Source of the DNA: CBDBLK01 sp965243145
GTDB taxonomy: Bacteria; Bdellovibrionota; Bacteriovoracia; Bacteriovoracales; Bacteriovoracaceae
DNA: 64,000 nucleotides
Assembly (NCBI GenBank): GCA_965243145.1
Contig: CBDEUB010000002.1
Location: 682,001 to 746,000 of the forward strand
Direction of reading: 5' to 3'
The notes beneath the pieces were generated by a model. The model ran no database searches. It had not been told where the DNA came from and saw only the letters and a list, made by a program, of their open reading frames with translations. Position 1 is the first letter of the stretch; every line of letters begins with the position of its first letter. Position numbers and translations under genes: made by a program. Below, one piece after another: positions 52,843 through 61,977 of the stretch.

Positions 52843-53472
52843 CTAGAGCTGACGGGTGTTGGGTGGGGGAACAAAAACGAAATGCCCCTTTTTAAATTTG
52901 ATGTTGGCCTCAATGGAGGACAAGTTGAGGGTAAAATTTTTCTCGTCGGCAAAAGTCACTTCAATGCGCTCGATTTTGTCAAAACGCTTTTTCCCCTTAA
53001 AAAAGATTTTGGCGCGTTTGATCTGGGTGGCATTAGTGCCCGCCGGAGTAAATGTCAATATGCTCGCCAACTTTTTAAGTTTTTTACCATCGGATGAGAT
53101 ACGATAATAGCGGTTATCTCTCAACCCCTGCTTGAGAATGTCAAAAAGGTTGGCATAGGGGTTTTTCTTTTGGCCAGTGCTGCCTCCCGCCCCCACGATC
53201 AGTTCTCCCGGTTCACTTTCAATAAAGGGCGCGGTGTAATACCAACTCTTGGTGGCATTGCTGACAAAGACAATATTTTGTTTTCCACTGACCGAAAAAC
53301 GGATGTGGCCAGGGTATCGGTAGTGAATTTCTCCACGGGAACTGCGTTTTTCCCGACTCAAGCTGGAAATGTATTCCTGGGAAAAATGCGCCTTAAATGA
53401 CGAAGGCAAAAACGGAGTGGCCCAGATGGGAGTAAATTGTAAAACGAAAACTATTCTCAATATTTGTTTCAT
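52843..53472 (-). CDS. lolA: LolA-like periplasmic lipoprotein carrier
   Basis: 209 residues from ATG 53472 after GAGGAGAAGG. Signal LRIVFVLQFTPIWA. The LolA pattern is visible: FKAHFSQEY, SSRGEIHYRYPGHIRFSV, NIVFVSNATKSWYYTP-like and a C-terminal ANIKFKKGHFVFVPP. It carries lipoproteins across the periplasm to LolB or directly to the outer membrane. It starts 10 bp after smc and is probably co-transcribed. Confidence 0.85.
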   Translation of the reverse strand: MKQILRIVFVLQFTPIWATPFLPSSFKAHFSQEYISSLSREKRSSRGEIHYRYPGHIRFSVSGKQNIVFVSNATKSWYYTAPFIESEPGELIVGAGGSTGQKKNPYANLFDILKQGLRDNRYYRISSDGKKLKKLASILTFTPAGTNATQIKRAKIFFKGKKRFDKIERIEVTFADEKNFTLNLSSIEANIKFKKGHFVFVPPPNTRQL

Positions 53473-53482
53473 CGCCTTCTCC

Positions 53483-56400
53483 TCAGTGAAGCTGCACACT
53501 CACCGCTTTGGAAACGCCGGGTTCTTGCATGGTGATGCCGTAGAGGGTGTCGTTGAGTTCCATGGTTTTCTTGTTGTGGGTGATCAGGATAAACTGGGAC
53601 TGGCCGCTCATCTCGCGCAAGAGTTCGTTAAAGCGGCCGACATTGATGTCGTCCAAAGGTGCGTCCACCTCGTCGAGCAGACAAAAGGGGCTGGGTTTGA
53701 CTAAAAAGATGGAAAAAATCAGACTCAAGGCAGTCAGTGCCTTTTCCCCTCCCGACATGAGGTTGATGTCTTGCATTTTCTTTCCTGGAGGTTGGGCCAC
53801 AATGTCTACCCCGCACTCCTCGTCGTTTATATCCCCGTTCACTCTGAGTTGTGCCCGTCCCCCGCCAAAAATAATAGGGAAAACTTTTTGAAACCTCTCG
53901 TTGACTTCGGCAAAGGCCACTTGAAAACGCTCTTTTGATTTTCCGTCAATGTGCCCGATAGCGCGATCCAAGTCTTCCAGCGATTGAATCAACTCACGCT
54001 CTTGCAATTTTAAAAAATCGCTGCGCTTTTTCTGCCGCTCGAAATCTTCCATCGCCTGCCAATTGACTTCTCCCATATTGTTGAGCCGGTTGCGATCACG
54101 ACGCAATTGTTGATTTATTTCTTTAATTTGATCATTCTCACACTGGGAAAATTGGTAAGACAAAGCATCGATCTTCTGCTCGCCCTCGGCCGTTTGCACG
54201 GTGTACATACCGGACAAATCACTCAATGATTGATATTCCACATCACTGTAGCTTAAAAACTCCCCCACGGAAAAGCGCAAATCGACCCGGTATCTTTCAA
54301 AAATATCACGAGTTAAATTGGCCTCTTCTTCCAAGTGTTGGGCCAATAGAGTTTGCCACTCAAAACAGTTTTTCTCTGCCTGGCCAATTTTTTGAGTTAA
54401 ACTCTTGACTTCCTCTTCCCGCTCACCCATTTGCCGTTGCAACTGGCCCAATTCATCTTTGGCGGCGTGGAGCAATTCCTGTTTGGAGGCCAAAACGCCT
54501 GCGTACTGTTGGTTGGAATCTTTTAATTGTTCAATTTCCCTCTCCAAAGTGGTGATCTCTTCACGCCATTGAAGGGTAAGTTTTTGGCCCGCATCCCGCC
54601 GTGCCTGCAAATGGACAATTTGCGATTCGGCATCCCGTATTTGATCTTTCAAAGATTGAAAATGCTCTTCAAAAGACTGCATACTGCTCTGTTCGGCGGA
54701 GGCCTGCCCGCGCCTCATGGCGTACTCTTCCCGACACGACTCCACTTCCTTTTTGAGTTCAGCGTACTGGCCAGACAACTCCGACACCCGCACCTGCACC
54801 GGCCTTTTTTGCCGTTGCAATTCTTCGGCCTGGCCAGCGAGTTGCCGGCGCTGCTCAGATGCCTTTTGCCGGCGAGAACGCAGAGACTCCAACTCGACAT
54901 TCAGAGTCGCCTCTTTGGCCTGCATTTGGTGAAACGCCTTTAAATGTTCACGGTGGGAAATTTGCCAGGCCTCGCTCTCCTTCCGTTCCACCGCTATTTG
55001 CTCTTTTAAGGCGGACATTTCCGGCGACAGGGATTCCAGTTTTTTGGCCAACTCGGAAATTTGGTTATTGCGCTCCACCGCTCCCTGTGTTTCCTCCAAA
55101 GATTCGCAACACTCAAACGACACTCCCCCACCACGGTTGCGAACCACCACCTGGCCAGCAAAATCGGCCATGGCCTTCCAATCGCCATCCATATTACACG
55201 CATCATTGTGCCAATCCCATTGGGGCACTAAATAGTGGCCAGCAAAAAGCGGCCGCAAGTGATCGGCGTAGGCGGCGGGGACTTGCACCACTTGCGCCAA
55301 AGGAATCGCCCCAGGTAGTAACTGCCCACGCTTCAGGCCATCTTGCGATTCCGTCGCTTTCCTAAGGGGAATCCACAAATCCCCCCCTTCTTCTGCGTGG
55401 GCCTGCAACCAATCGACAAAGGCCTGCCCATCTCCCCGTGCGGAGATCAAACACCCCATCAATTCACGCAATAAAAGTTGCACCCCTTTGGCATAACGCT
55501 CTTCCGTCTGAACCAGGTGATCGAACAACGCAAAGTCTCCATTCCGCTGTTCTTTGAGGAATGTCGAGACTCCCGTTTTGGCCCCTTTCAGGGACGACTT
55601 GATTTCCCTAAACGATTGCAGTTTGGACTCCGCCTGGACAAACTCTCCACTTTTTTTCTCCAAAAGCACTTGCCGCTCTCGCAAATTTTTCTCACAGGCG
55701 TCGATTTTGGCCTGCCAATCCGCAGATTTTTGTTTTCCCGCGCGCAATTGTTCGCGGAGAAGGGATAATTCTTTTTCGGATTGATCCAGGTCTTGGCCAC
55801 CGCGCTCCACTTCAAGCACTTCGCACCGTTGCCATTCATTTTGCGAAAGTTCCCGCTCGGCCCCGCTCAATTCACCACGGGCATTCTCCAATTCTTTTCC
55901 CAGTGCGGAAAGAGAGGCCTCCCGAGTGATGAGTTTGTCTTTGAGTTGTTGCAAATCCCGATCTGGCCGGGAAGTCCCACTGCTACCCTCCCGTTTTTGC
56001 TCCCATTTGCGCTCTTGTTCCCGCAATTCTTCCCGCCGGCGCTCCCGTTCCGTCAATTCTTTGGCCAGAGACGAAACTTCCCGCCGGCGCTGTTCCAGCT
56101 CCCGCGATCGTTCGTCCTTGCGGGCTTGGAGGTGTTTGAGTTTTTCCTCCGCCACCATCAGGGCACTGGCCGCTTCGTTGTACTCCTTTTGGGTGGCCTC
56201 AAGTGTGGCCTCCCGCTGATCCCGCTGATGGCGTTCGCGCTCCAGAGACATTTCCAATTGCTGGCATTTGGCCCACCATCCTTCCCGCTGAATTTGACTT
56301 TGTTGCAAGGCCTGATTTTTCTCCCGAATCGCGCTCAGCTGATGGAACACTTTGTGGGAGGCCGCCAACAAGTCCAAACGACGGACATTTTGCTTGAGCC

Positions 56401-57067
56401 GCTTGGCCTCTCTGGCCTTTTGCGACTGGCCTTTCAGAGTGTGCAAATGCTTTTCCACTTCCCTTTGCAAATCTTGCAAGCGGCCCAAATTCTGACGGGC
56501 CACTTCAATCTTGCGCATGGATTCACGCCGGCGCATTTTAAATTTGGTGATGCCGGCGACTTCTTCAATAATCTGCCGGCGATCCAAGGCCCGCGACTGC
56601 ACCAGGCGGTCAATTTCCCCCTGGGCGATCACCGAATACGATTTGGCCCCGCTGCCGGTGTCCATGAAAACTTCTTGAATGTCCCGCAGGCGGCAAGGTT
56701 CCCCGTTGATACGATATTCGGTTTCACCGTCGCGGTACAGTTTGCGCGACAACTGAATTTCGCTGGGGGCGCTCACCTGGCGGCCAATGTGAATGTGCTT
56801 GCCCTCGGGGTTGTCCAGCACCAACGCCACTTCGGCAAAGGCACAAGGGGCGTGCTGGGAAGAGCCGGCAAAAATCAAATCCTTCATGGAATGGCCACGC
56901 AAGTGCTTGGCCGACTGCCCCCCCATCACCCAAAAAAGGGCGTCCACAATATTCGACTTGCCACAGCCATTCGGCCCAACGATGCCGGTCACCCCGTCGT
57001 CAAACCCGATCACCTGCCGGTCTTTGAAAGATTTAAAACCCTGAAGCACCAGGCGCTTTAATCTCAC
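53483..57067 (-). CDS. smc: Chromosome partition protein Smc
   Basis: 1194 residues with the full SMC plan: N-terminal ATPase head starting VLQGFKSFKDR with Walker A GPNGCGKSN, long coiled coils, a hinge near residues 510-640, and the C-terminal head with LMSGGEKALTALSLIFSI and Walker B FCLLDEVDAPLDDIN. It organises and separates chromosomes. GTG start after GAGGG. The hinge-adjacent segment at 55319-55345 matches the end of the intergenic repeat (see findings). Confidence 0.97.
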   Translation of the reverse strand: MRLKRLVLQGFKSFKDRQVIGFDDGVTGIVGPNGCGKSNIVDALFWVMGGQSAKHLRGHSMKDLIFAGSSQHAPCAFAEVALVLDNPEGKHIHIGRQVSAPSEIQLSRKLYRDGETEYRINGEPCRLRDIQEVFMDTGSGAKSYSVIAQGEIDRLVQSRALDRRQIIEEVAGITKFKMRRRESMRKIEVARQNLGRLQDLQREVEKHLHTLKGQSQKAREAKRLKQNVRRLDLLAASHKVFHQLSAIREKNQALQQSQIQREGWWAKCQQLEMSLERERHQRDQREATLEATQKEYNEAASALMVAEEKLKHLQARKDERSRELEQRRREVSSLAKELTERERRREELREQERKWEQKREGSSGTSRPDRDLQQLKDKLITREASLSALGKELENARGELSGAERELSQNEWQRCEVLEVERGGQDLDQSEKELSLLREQLRAGKQKSADWQAKIDACEKNLRERQVLLEKKSGEFVQAESKLQSFREIKSSLKGAKTGVSTFLKEQRNGDFALFDHLVQTEERYAKGVQLLLRELMGCLISARGDGQAFVDWLQAHAEEGGDLWIPLRKATESQDGLKRGQLLPGAIPLAQVVQVPAAYADHLRPLFAGHYLVPQWDWHNDACNMDGDWKAMADFAGQVVVRNRGGGVSFECCESLEETQGAVERNNQISELAKKLESLSPEMSALKEQIAVERKESEAWQISHREHLKAFHQMQAKEATLNVELESLRSRRQKASEQRRQLAGQAEELQRQKRPVQVRVSELSGQYAELKKEVESCREEYAMRRGQASAEQSSMQSFEEHFQSLKDQIRDAESQIVHLQARRDAGQKLTLQWREEITTLEREIEQLKDSNQQYAGVLASKQELLHAAKDELGQLQRQMGEREEEVKSLTQKIGQAEKNCFEWQTLLAQHLEEEANLTRDIFERYRVDLRFSVGEFLSYSDVEYQSLSDLSGMYTVQTAEGEQKIDALSYQFSQCENDQIKEINQQLRRDRNRLNNMGEVNWQAMEDFERQKKRSDFLKLQERELIQSLEDLDRAIGHIDGKSKERFQVAFAEVNERFQKVFPIIFGGGRAQLRVNGDINDEECGVDIVAQPPGKKMQDINLMSGGEKALTALSLIFSIFLVKPSPFCLLDEVDAPLDDINVGRFNELLREMSGQSQFILITHNKKTMELNDTLYGITMQEPGVSKAVSVQLH

Positions 57068-57232
57068 GCTTCACCCTCCTGCATTTGTGATTTAACTTTA
57101 CGCGAAAAAATGAATAACCGTCAATAACCCACCCTTAGCAAGGCGCATCGCACACAAAGGCCCCGCAACGAGGTTGCGCTCCCGCGAATTTTGGGCCACC
57201 ATAATTCGATTTTGTCGAGTTTCTTCATTCGT

Positions 57233-57308
57233 GGGCGGTTAGCTCAGCTGGGAGAGCACCTGCCTTACAAGCAGGGGGTCAGCGGTTCAAGCCCGTTACC
57301 GCCCACCA
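57233..57308 (+). tRNA. tRNA-Val (anticodon UAC)
   Basis: Acceptor GGGCGGT pairs with ACCGCCC; D-arm GCTC...GAGC; anticodon stem CCTGC-CTTACAA-GCAGG with TAC; T-arm AGCGGTTCAAGCCCGTT; discriminator A and encoded CCA. The 3' end serves as the boundary of an integrated element: the serine integrase stop codon lies inside the tRNA. Confidence 0.95.
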
Positions 57309-57335
57309 CTTGTCAAAGTCCTCGAACCACTGACC
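57277..57335. repeat. Inverted repeat of the tRNA T-arm within the integrase 3' end
   Basis: GGTCAGCGGTTCAAG in the tRNA (57277-57291) and CTCGAACCACTGACC at 57321-57335 are inverted copies matching at 13 of 15 positions. The second copy encodes the C-terminal VSGSRT of the integrase. It could be part of the attachment site. Confidence 0.7.
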
Positions 57336-58939
57336 GCAGCAAAATCAGGGGTTTGGGGGTTTTTGGCATCAATCCCCCTTTCAACCCACTTTTTCCCCAC
57401 CAGGTAGTGAATCCTCACCTTATCCGTACTAATTTCAATTTTGCCGATGATCCGTTTGAAAATCTCGCTCTTTTGCTCGGGGTGGGCATCTTCAAAATAC
57501 CCCGGCAAGGCCTTTAAAAAGGCGGTGTAGCTGGCCAGACTGCTGGGCATCTGGGAATCCCTGGCCCTTTCTCCCTCAAGCCTTAAAAGTACCTCTTCGG
57601 CCTTTTTCCTCGCCTCTTGGAGGTTTTCTAGCTGTTTGTAGATGGGGGCGGCCGAGACTTTGGCGGGAAGTTCGGCCAGCCTCTCCGTCAACGCCATTTC
57701 GTTGCCCTCAAGGCCAGTGATTTTCCTCTTTAAATCGGAAATCTCTTTGCCGTCCATCCGGTTGGCCTGGTAAATCTTGTGGGCCTCTTCGATCAGTCCT
57801 TTGGCCATTTGGGGACTGGTGAGAAGTTCCTTCACCTGTTCGGTGACCACTTCCTCCAGTATATCCGCCGGAACCCTGTGGGGATTGCATTTAAGCGCAT
57901 CTTTGGCGAGTGAGGAACCCCGACGATTGGCCCAATTGTGTTCATAATAGCCATATTTCCTATTGCGGCCATGGGCGGACTTTCCTGACATGGCAGCACG
58001 GCACTTTAAACAGGAAGCAAGCCCCGTCAAAGTATAGGGCCACCGCTTGGCGGTGAAGGGTTTTTTGCGGCGGTAGTTTTTGTCCAAAATTTCCTGGACT
58101 CGATCGAACTGCTCGGGGGAGATGATCCCCTTCCACACCGCCATGGCCTCTCTTTCCTTTCCGTTTTCCCAGTAGGTTTTGACTCCCTTATAGGCCTTGT
58201 TGCGCAAGAGTTGGTGGAGATTGTCAAAGTTAAAGAGACTGGCCTTTTTTTGATGGCCGCCGACTGCGCGCCTTCGGGGCATCTCAATGCCGTTTTGATT
58301 GAGCCAACTGGCGGTGGCGTTGAGGGTTCCCACTTTAAGGAAGGCATCAAATGCCTTTTTGACGATTTTGGCATTGGGTGGGTCAATATCGAGATAACCA
58401 GGCCTATCTTTGATCAGTTTGTAACCCAAAGGCGAGGGGCCGCCGTTGGAGAGTCCTCGCTTCGACCTCACCTGATTATTGGCGATGATTCTTTCTCGGG
58501 TTTGCTCCCTTTCAAATTGGGCAATGTTGATAATGGTTCGCAAAACCATTTCCCCCGCGGCGTTTGAAGTGTCGATATTCTCCCGCAAGCTGGAGAGTCC
58601 GCACTTGTGTGCTTTCAGGAAGTCCCAGAATTGCAAGAAGTCGCGCATATTGCGGGAAATGCGGGAGAGTTCGGACATCAGGATCAAATTCACCTTGCCG
58701 CTTTCCACATCACCCATCAGTTTTTGAACTGCTGGCCGGTGCATATTCTTCCCCGAAAGCGAGCGATCGGTGTAGACTCCCATCACTTTGCCAAAGTTCC
58801 CGCTCAGGTTTTTAAGTGTGACAAACTCCCGCAGGCGTTGCTCCTGGTTCTTGACAGTGCCCTCTTCAGTGTCTTGCTTCTGGTCGCTGTTTCTAATGTA
58901 GAGGGCGATCTTGTAGTTGGGATTGGAAAGACTATTCAC
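57296..58939 (-). CDS. Large serine recombinase (integrase)
   Basis: 547 residues from GTG 58939 after AAAGGAGG. Resolvase domain: ALYIRNSDQKQDTEEGT with nucleophilic Ser, YTDRSLSGKNMHRPA, LMSELSRISRNMRDF. Then the Recombinase domain (GYKLIKDRPGYL...AFDAFLKVGTL), a zinc ribbon (LASCLKCRAAMSG with a later Cys), and a C-terminal coiled coil. It catalyses site-specific recombination. The stop TAA lies inside the tRNA-Val gene, so insertion at the tRNA end is very likely. A longer frame to 59110 is rejected. Confidence 0.93.
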   Translation of the reverse strand: MNSLSNPNYKIALYIRNSDQKQDTEEGTVKNQEQRLREFVTLKNLSGNFGKVMGVYTDRSLSGKNMHRPAVQKLMGDVESGKVNLILMSELSRISRNMRDFLQFWDFLKAHKCGLSSLRENIDTSNAAGEMVLRTIINIAQFEREQTRERIIANNQVRSKRGLSNGGPSPLGYKLIKDRPGYLDIDPPNAKIVKKAFDAFLKVGTLNATASWLNQNGIEMPRRRAVGGHQKKASLFNFDNLHQLLRNKAYKGVKTYWENGKEREAMAVWKGIISPEQFDRVQEILDKNYRRKKPFTAKRWPYTLTGLASCLKCRAAMSGKSAHGRNRKYGYYEHNWANRRGSSLAKDALKCNPHRVPADILEEVVTEQVKELLTSPQMAKGLIEEAHKIYQANRMDGKEISDLKRKITGLEGNEMALTERLAELPAKVSAAPIYKQLENLQEARKKAEEVLLRLEGERARDSQMPSSLASYTAFLKALPGYFEDAHPEQKSEIFKRIIGKIEISTDKVRIHYLVGKKWVERGIDAKNPQTPDFAAVSGSRTLTSGGR

Positions 58940-59139
58940 TTCTGGCCTCCTTTGTTGGAGTCCGAGAAATGAGGGCATGGGGAAGGCATTTCCCCCTCGC
59001 TGAATTGGCAAAAATGATCGTAAAGGATGCGGGCGAGTTCTGTCAACAGTTGCCTTTGCCTTTTTCCCGGCGTGTCTAAAAAACAAGTTTCGACTCGTTT
59101 CGGAGTCCATTGCGGACTCCTTTTCTTCGATGTTTTCAT
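58936..59139 (-). CDS. Small basic protein upstream of the integrase
   Basis: 67 residues, very basic N-terminus (MKTSKKRSPQWTPKR), two Cys. The stop overlaps the integrase GTG (GTGA), so the two are translationally coupled; TAGGAG lies 11 bases before the ATG. It may be a directionality factor or DNA-binding accessory, inferred from position only. Between it and the next gene (59140-59325) is no gene, only a TGCCGAC...GTCGGCA dyad at 59242-59283. Confidence 0.6.
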   Translation of the reverse strand: MKTSKKRSPQWTPKRVETCFLDTPGKRQRQLLTELARILYDHFCQFSEGEMPSPCPHFSDSNKGGQK

Positions 59140-59325
59140 TTTGGCGATACTCCTAATCAGTCTCCTTTTGAATAGACTGGGTTTATAGGTTGTTTCGTCT
59201 TTGATTCTCGGCGGTTAAACACACCTCCTTTTTTTGAATCCTGCCGACTGCTCGGCACCACCTTCGGCGGCGACCTGTCGGCACTTTGTGAAAGTTCGGG
59301 ACAGGCCTACAGGCCCAAGAAGGGG

Positions 59326-60072
59326 TTAAGAAATGACGAGACGGGCGAAAGCGGTATGGCCCTCAATGACAAATTTCATTTCTTCCTTTGCCTTCAGAAC
59401 TTCCTCAAGCTGGGCGTGGTAGATTTCGCACTGGTAGAGTTCGCAATGCCTTCGCTCCAGTGACATCAGGCGATTGGTGACATGACGGAAGTGAGAAATG
59501 AATAAGGCCCCGTCTAGTTCTTTATGGGCGCGGTATCGTTCAATCTTGGCCTCTGTACCTTTAGGACAGTGGAAGTCGGCAAAGTATTCGAGGGCGAAAA
59601 AAAGACGCTTGCCGTTCTTATTGAGTTTTACAAAGGCATCTGGGCGGAGGGAAATGAAGTCCCTCAAATCCCGATAATTGGCGTAATAGGGCCGTGGATA
59701 GTAGTTTTCCACTTCCCCCATCTGGCCAAAGGCATGGCGAATGTCTACCAGTCCGATCTTGTGGAGAAGTGAAGACAGTTCCACCTTTTGGCCAAAGCGA
59801 GGGCGAACTTCTCCAAAATTGAAAAATTCCCACCCCCTCGCCGCCAGTATATAGGCCATTACCCTTTTGCCCCCAATGCCAAAAGAAATTTTCTCGATCC
59901 ATTTCTCCCGCTCCAAGTCGCGCATCTTGCGGCAGACAAAGGACAAGCTACAATCGTTAAAGGCCTCTCTTTGAATCTGCCTCACTGTGGCCGCAGTGAA
60001 TGAGCGCAAAAGCTCCAGTACCTTGAAGCATTGGAAAGAGAGAGTCTTCCTCTTAGGTCTTCTTCTTTTCAA
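59326..60072 (-). CDS. Winged-helix protein, replication-relaxation-like, element cargo
   Basis: 248 residues from TTG 60072 with AGGAGG nine bases upstream. N-terminal winged helix (VLELLRSFTAATVRQIQREA), then an alpha/beta domain with LRPDAFVKLNKNGKRLFFALEYFAD, where Asp and Glu are spaced like a PD-(D/E)XK-type core, as in replication-relaxation proteins of mobile elements. A long hairpin sits just upstream of its ribosome site. The frame further upstream to 60237 is not believed. Confidence 0.65.
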   Translation of the reverse strand: MKRRRPKRKTLSFQCFKVLELLRSFTAATVRQIQREAFNDCSLSFVCRKMRDLEREKWIEKISFGIGGKRVMAYILAARGWEFFNFGEVRPRFGQKVELSSLLHKIGLVDIRHAFGQMGEVENYYPRPYYANYRDLRDFISLRPDAFVKLNKNGKRLFFALEYFADFHCPKGTEAKIERYRAHKELDGALFISHFRHVTNRLMSLERRHCELYQCEIYHAQLEEVLKAKEEMKFVIEGHTAFARLVIS

Positions 60073-60091
60073 GTCGCACCTCCTGATTTTA

Positions 60092-60131
60092 AGCGGCCCC
60101 GTGGAGAACTCCAAGAGTCTCAGGGGCCGCT
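60092..60131 (-). promoter_or_regulatory. Hairpin upstream of the cargo gene ribosome site
   Basis: AGCGGCCCC (60092-60100) pairs exactly with GGGGCCGCT (60123-60131); inside, GGAG-tt-CTCC nests. It ends about 11 bases before AGGAGG of the gene at 60072. It may be a leader structure or terminator of upstream transcription. Confidence 0.6.
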
Positions 60132-60600
60132 GGTTTGGCCTCTTGACTGGCCAGATGGGGCCTAGCACTGGGCCTTTTTTCTGTGGCCTCACACCCTCTT
60201 GAGTGCCTTGGTGTGCCCCATCTTTGGGCGGACACACTGGCCTAAAACTTGTGAGGTGTCCGTGCTTTTCTTGGGTATCTTGTGGGCCTTGATGGGGGCG
60301 GTGACTGGCACTTATCCCCTTGGCCTGGCCCTTAAACGGGAGGGCCTAAAGGCACTCGCTTCTCACCATGTGGCCCTTATGTCGAGGCCGGACACACCAC
60401 AAATGCCCTCGAATCTCGGGCCTCCTCTAGTCTCGGATTGTCTTCTTATGGCGGCAATGATGTCCGTGGTGTCTCAAGTTCTCTTCTACGGCACTCTCTC
60501 CCTTCACTCTGGCCTTCTCCCCCCCAACAATATGCTCTAACTTGGTTTGATAACTCCCTCTGCGCCCCTGCCCCTTCCCCCAGTCAAGCGGTTGTGCTTC

Positions 60601-60656
60601 CCCAAAGAGTGACCCCCGTTGCACAACTCGTTGGGGAATGGGGGTCACACTTTGGG
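60601..60656. repeat. 17-bp inverted repeat with one mismatch in the element's non-coding core
   Basis: CCCAAAGAGTGACCCCC (60601-60617) and GGGGGTCACACTTTGGG (60640-60656), loop 22 bp. The region 60132-60740 holds no convincing gene; it also contains GATGGGGC/GCCCCATC arms at about 60154-60222. The dyad could be a recombination, transfer or replication site of the element. Confidence 0.75.
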
Positions 60657-60740
60657 GGTGTGTAACTCGCGGACATTGTGGGGAAAATGGCAGGGGCGCA
60701 AAAGAACCTATAAGGCCGCTGTAGGCCTCACTGTACGATT

Positions 60741-61439
60741 TCAACTTGCGAGAAAAGAGGCAAAATTTCCAGTTTTGCCGCAAAAAAAGCAGTGAGAATT
60801 TTTGAAGTCAAACGATTTTATGGAGAGTTTCGGATCAAAAACGATGACAATTTTTTGCTGGACTTCTTCGATCATCCCCATCAAATAATTTTTGTAACTC
60901 TTGAAAATTCTCTCCTGATTGGTGATAAAAATCGCCATGTCGAAATTCTCTTCTCGCCTGTAGCTGCTAAATTTTCGTTGGACTCTCCAGCTACTTTTAC
61001 GGGTGATCTCGATTTCCAACCCCGCACTAATTTTTTTACCGCCCCACTTGAATACAATTTTGGCATCGGGATAAATTCGGCCTTCGTCTTCAGTTTCTCC
61101 CCCAATTTTGCCCTCAAGGCATCCGTCCCACTTTAAAAACTCCCGCAAAACCTGCCCTACGATGAGGTCGTGCTGGAGCACCTTTTCAGGGTGTTTTTTG
61201 TCGTACCAGGAGTTATCCAGCGAGTAGCTTTTAAGCGAGATATACTTGCGCCCTCCCTTTTGGCAGAAACTTTGCACCAGTTTATGGCGTTCTAAAACCC
61301 GCACTTTTTCGCGCAAGTTTGGCAGAGAAATTTCACCGCATAATTCTCCCAGTCTCCGAATGTCGAGGATTTTCCACTCGTCCAGAATGTTCAGAATTTT
61401 GCAGTAGTCACCATAGGGGATAAAATAGTTTTTCTTCAT
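60741..61439 (-). CDS. Winged-helix protein with nuclease-like domain, element cargo
   Basis: 232 residues from ATG 61439 (AGAGG six bases upstream; an ATG at 61445 is alternative). N-terminal winged helix (KILNILDEWKILDIRRLGEL) followed by YPDAKIVFKWGGKKISAGLEIEIT, where Asp and E-x-E are placed as in PD-(D/E)XK-like or replication-relaxation domains. The C-terminus has a C-x2-C pair (FFCGKTG). It shares this layout with the other cargo gene. Confidence 0.65.
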   Translation of the reverse strand: MKKNYFIPYGDYCKILNILDEWKILDIRRLGELCGEISLPNLREKVRVLERHKLVQSFCQKGGRKYISLKSYSLDNSWYDKKHPEKVLQHDLIVGQVLREFLKWDGCLEGKIGGETEDEGRIYPDAKIVFKWGGKKISAGLEIEITRKSSWRVQRKFSSYRREENFDMAIFITNQERIFKSYKNYLMGMIEEVQQKIVIVFDPKLSIKSFDFKNSHCFFCGKTGNFASFLAS

Positions 61440-61977
61440 AGGCATCCTCTGGTTGTGGGAATTGAAAAAGTCTTCCCCGGTTAATGGGTGTCTTCAGAAT
61501 TTGCTTAAAGTTCTGTGAGCGGAAAAATTGGGCGAACCTATCCGGCGCAAAATCGAGGGTTTTGCCAAAGCTAAATTATACTGTCAGGAGATTTTATACG
61601 ATGCATTATTTTTGTCAAGGAAACCCTGTAAAAATTCCCCGATTTTTGCGACACTAGAGACGGAATAAACTGGCCCCACCGATGAGCAGTAAAGTAAAAT
61701 ACTCTGCCAGGGTCTCAAATTTGCGTTTTAAGGGCCTTTTTCAGTTCTTGATTAAAAAAAAGTATTTTCAAGGGTAGAAATGGCCCCAAAAGGCTTTTTC
61801 AGGCCTTAAAACGGCGGTTTGTGAGGGAGTGTTGGCCACTACTAAAAATTAAAGAAAGTTAATCGCTGCCCGATAGAGAAATTAGCAGTCGTTTCACTAG
61901 CTGCAAAAAAACAGTTTGCTCTTGCTGGGCCAATGAGTTTTAAGGTAGGGGTAAAATTTTTTTCTTGGAGGAAATTT
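61440..61977. other. Intergenic region, no gene
   Basis: 538 bp, AT-rich. It contains minus-strand promoter-like boxes (TATAAA at 61598-61593, TTGACA at 61618-61613, spacer only 14) and several GGCC sites. The element's far boundary may lie here or beyond; I found no second copy of the tRNA end. Confidence 0.4.

Noticed and set aside
55781..57061. Long plus-strand ORF (426 codons) opposite smc
   Set aside because: It is fully antisense to the conserved head and coiled-coil part of smc, has no ribosome site and no recognisable domain; it reflects codon bias of smc.
57277..57335. Reading the tRNA-adjacent dyad as an ordinary terminator
   Set aside because: No T run follows on either strand, and the second arm is coding sequence of the integrase; an attachment-site role is more likely.
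60199..60540. Plus-strand ORF of 113 codons in the element's core
   Set aside because: No ribosome site, odd composition, lies in a dyad-rich region without homologous look; treated as non-coding.
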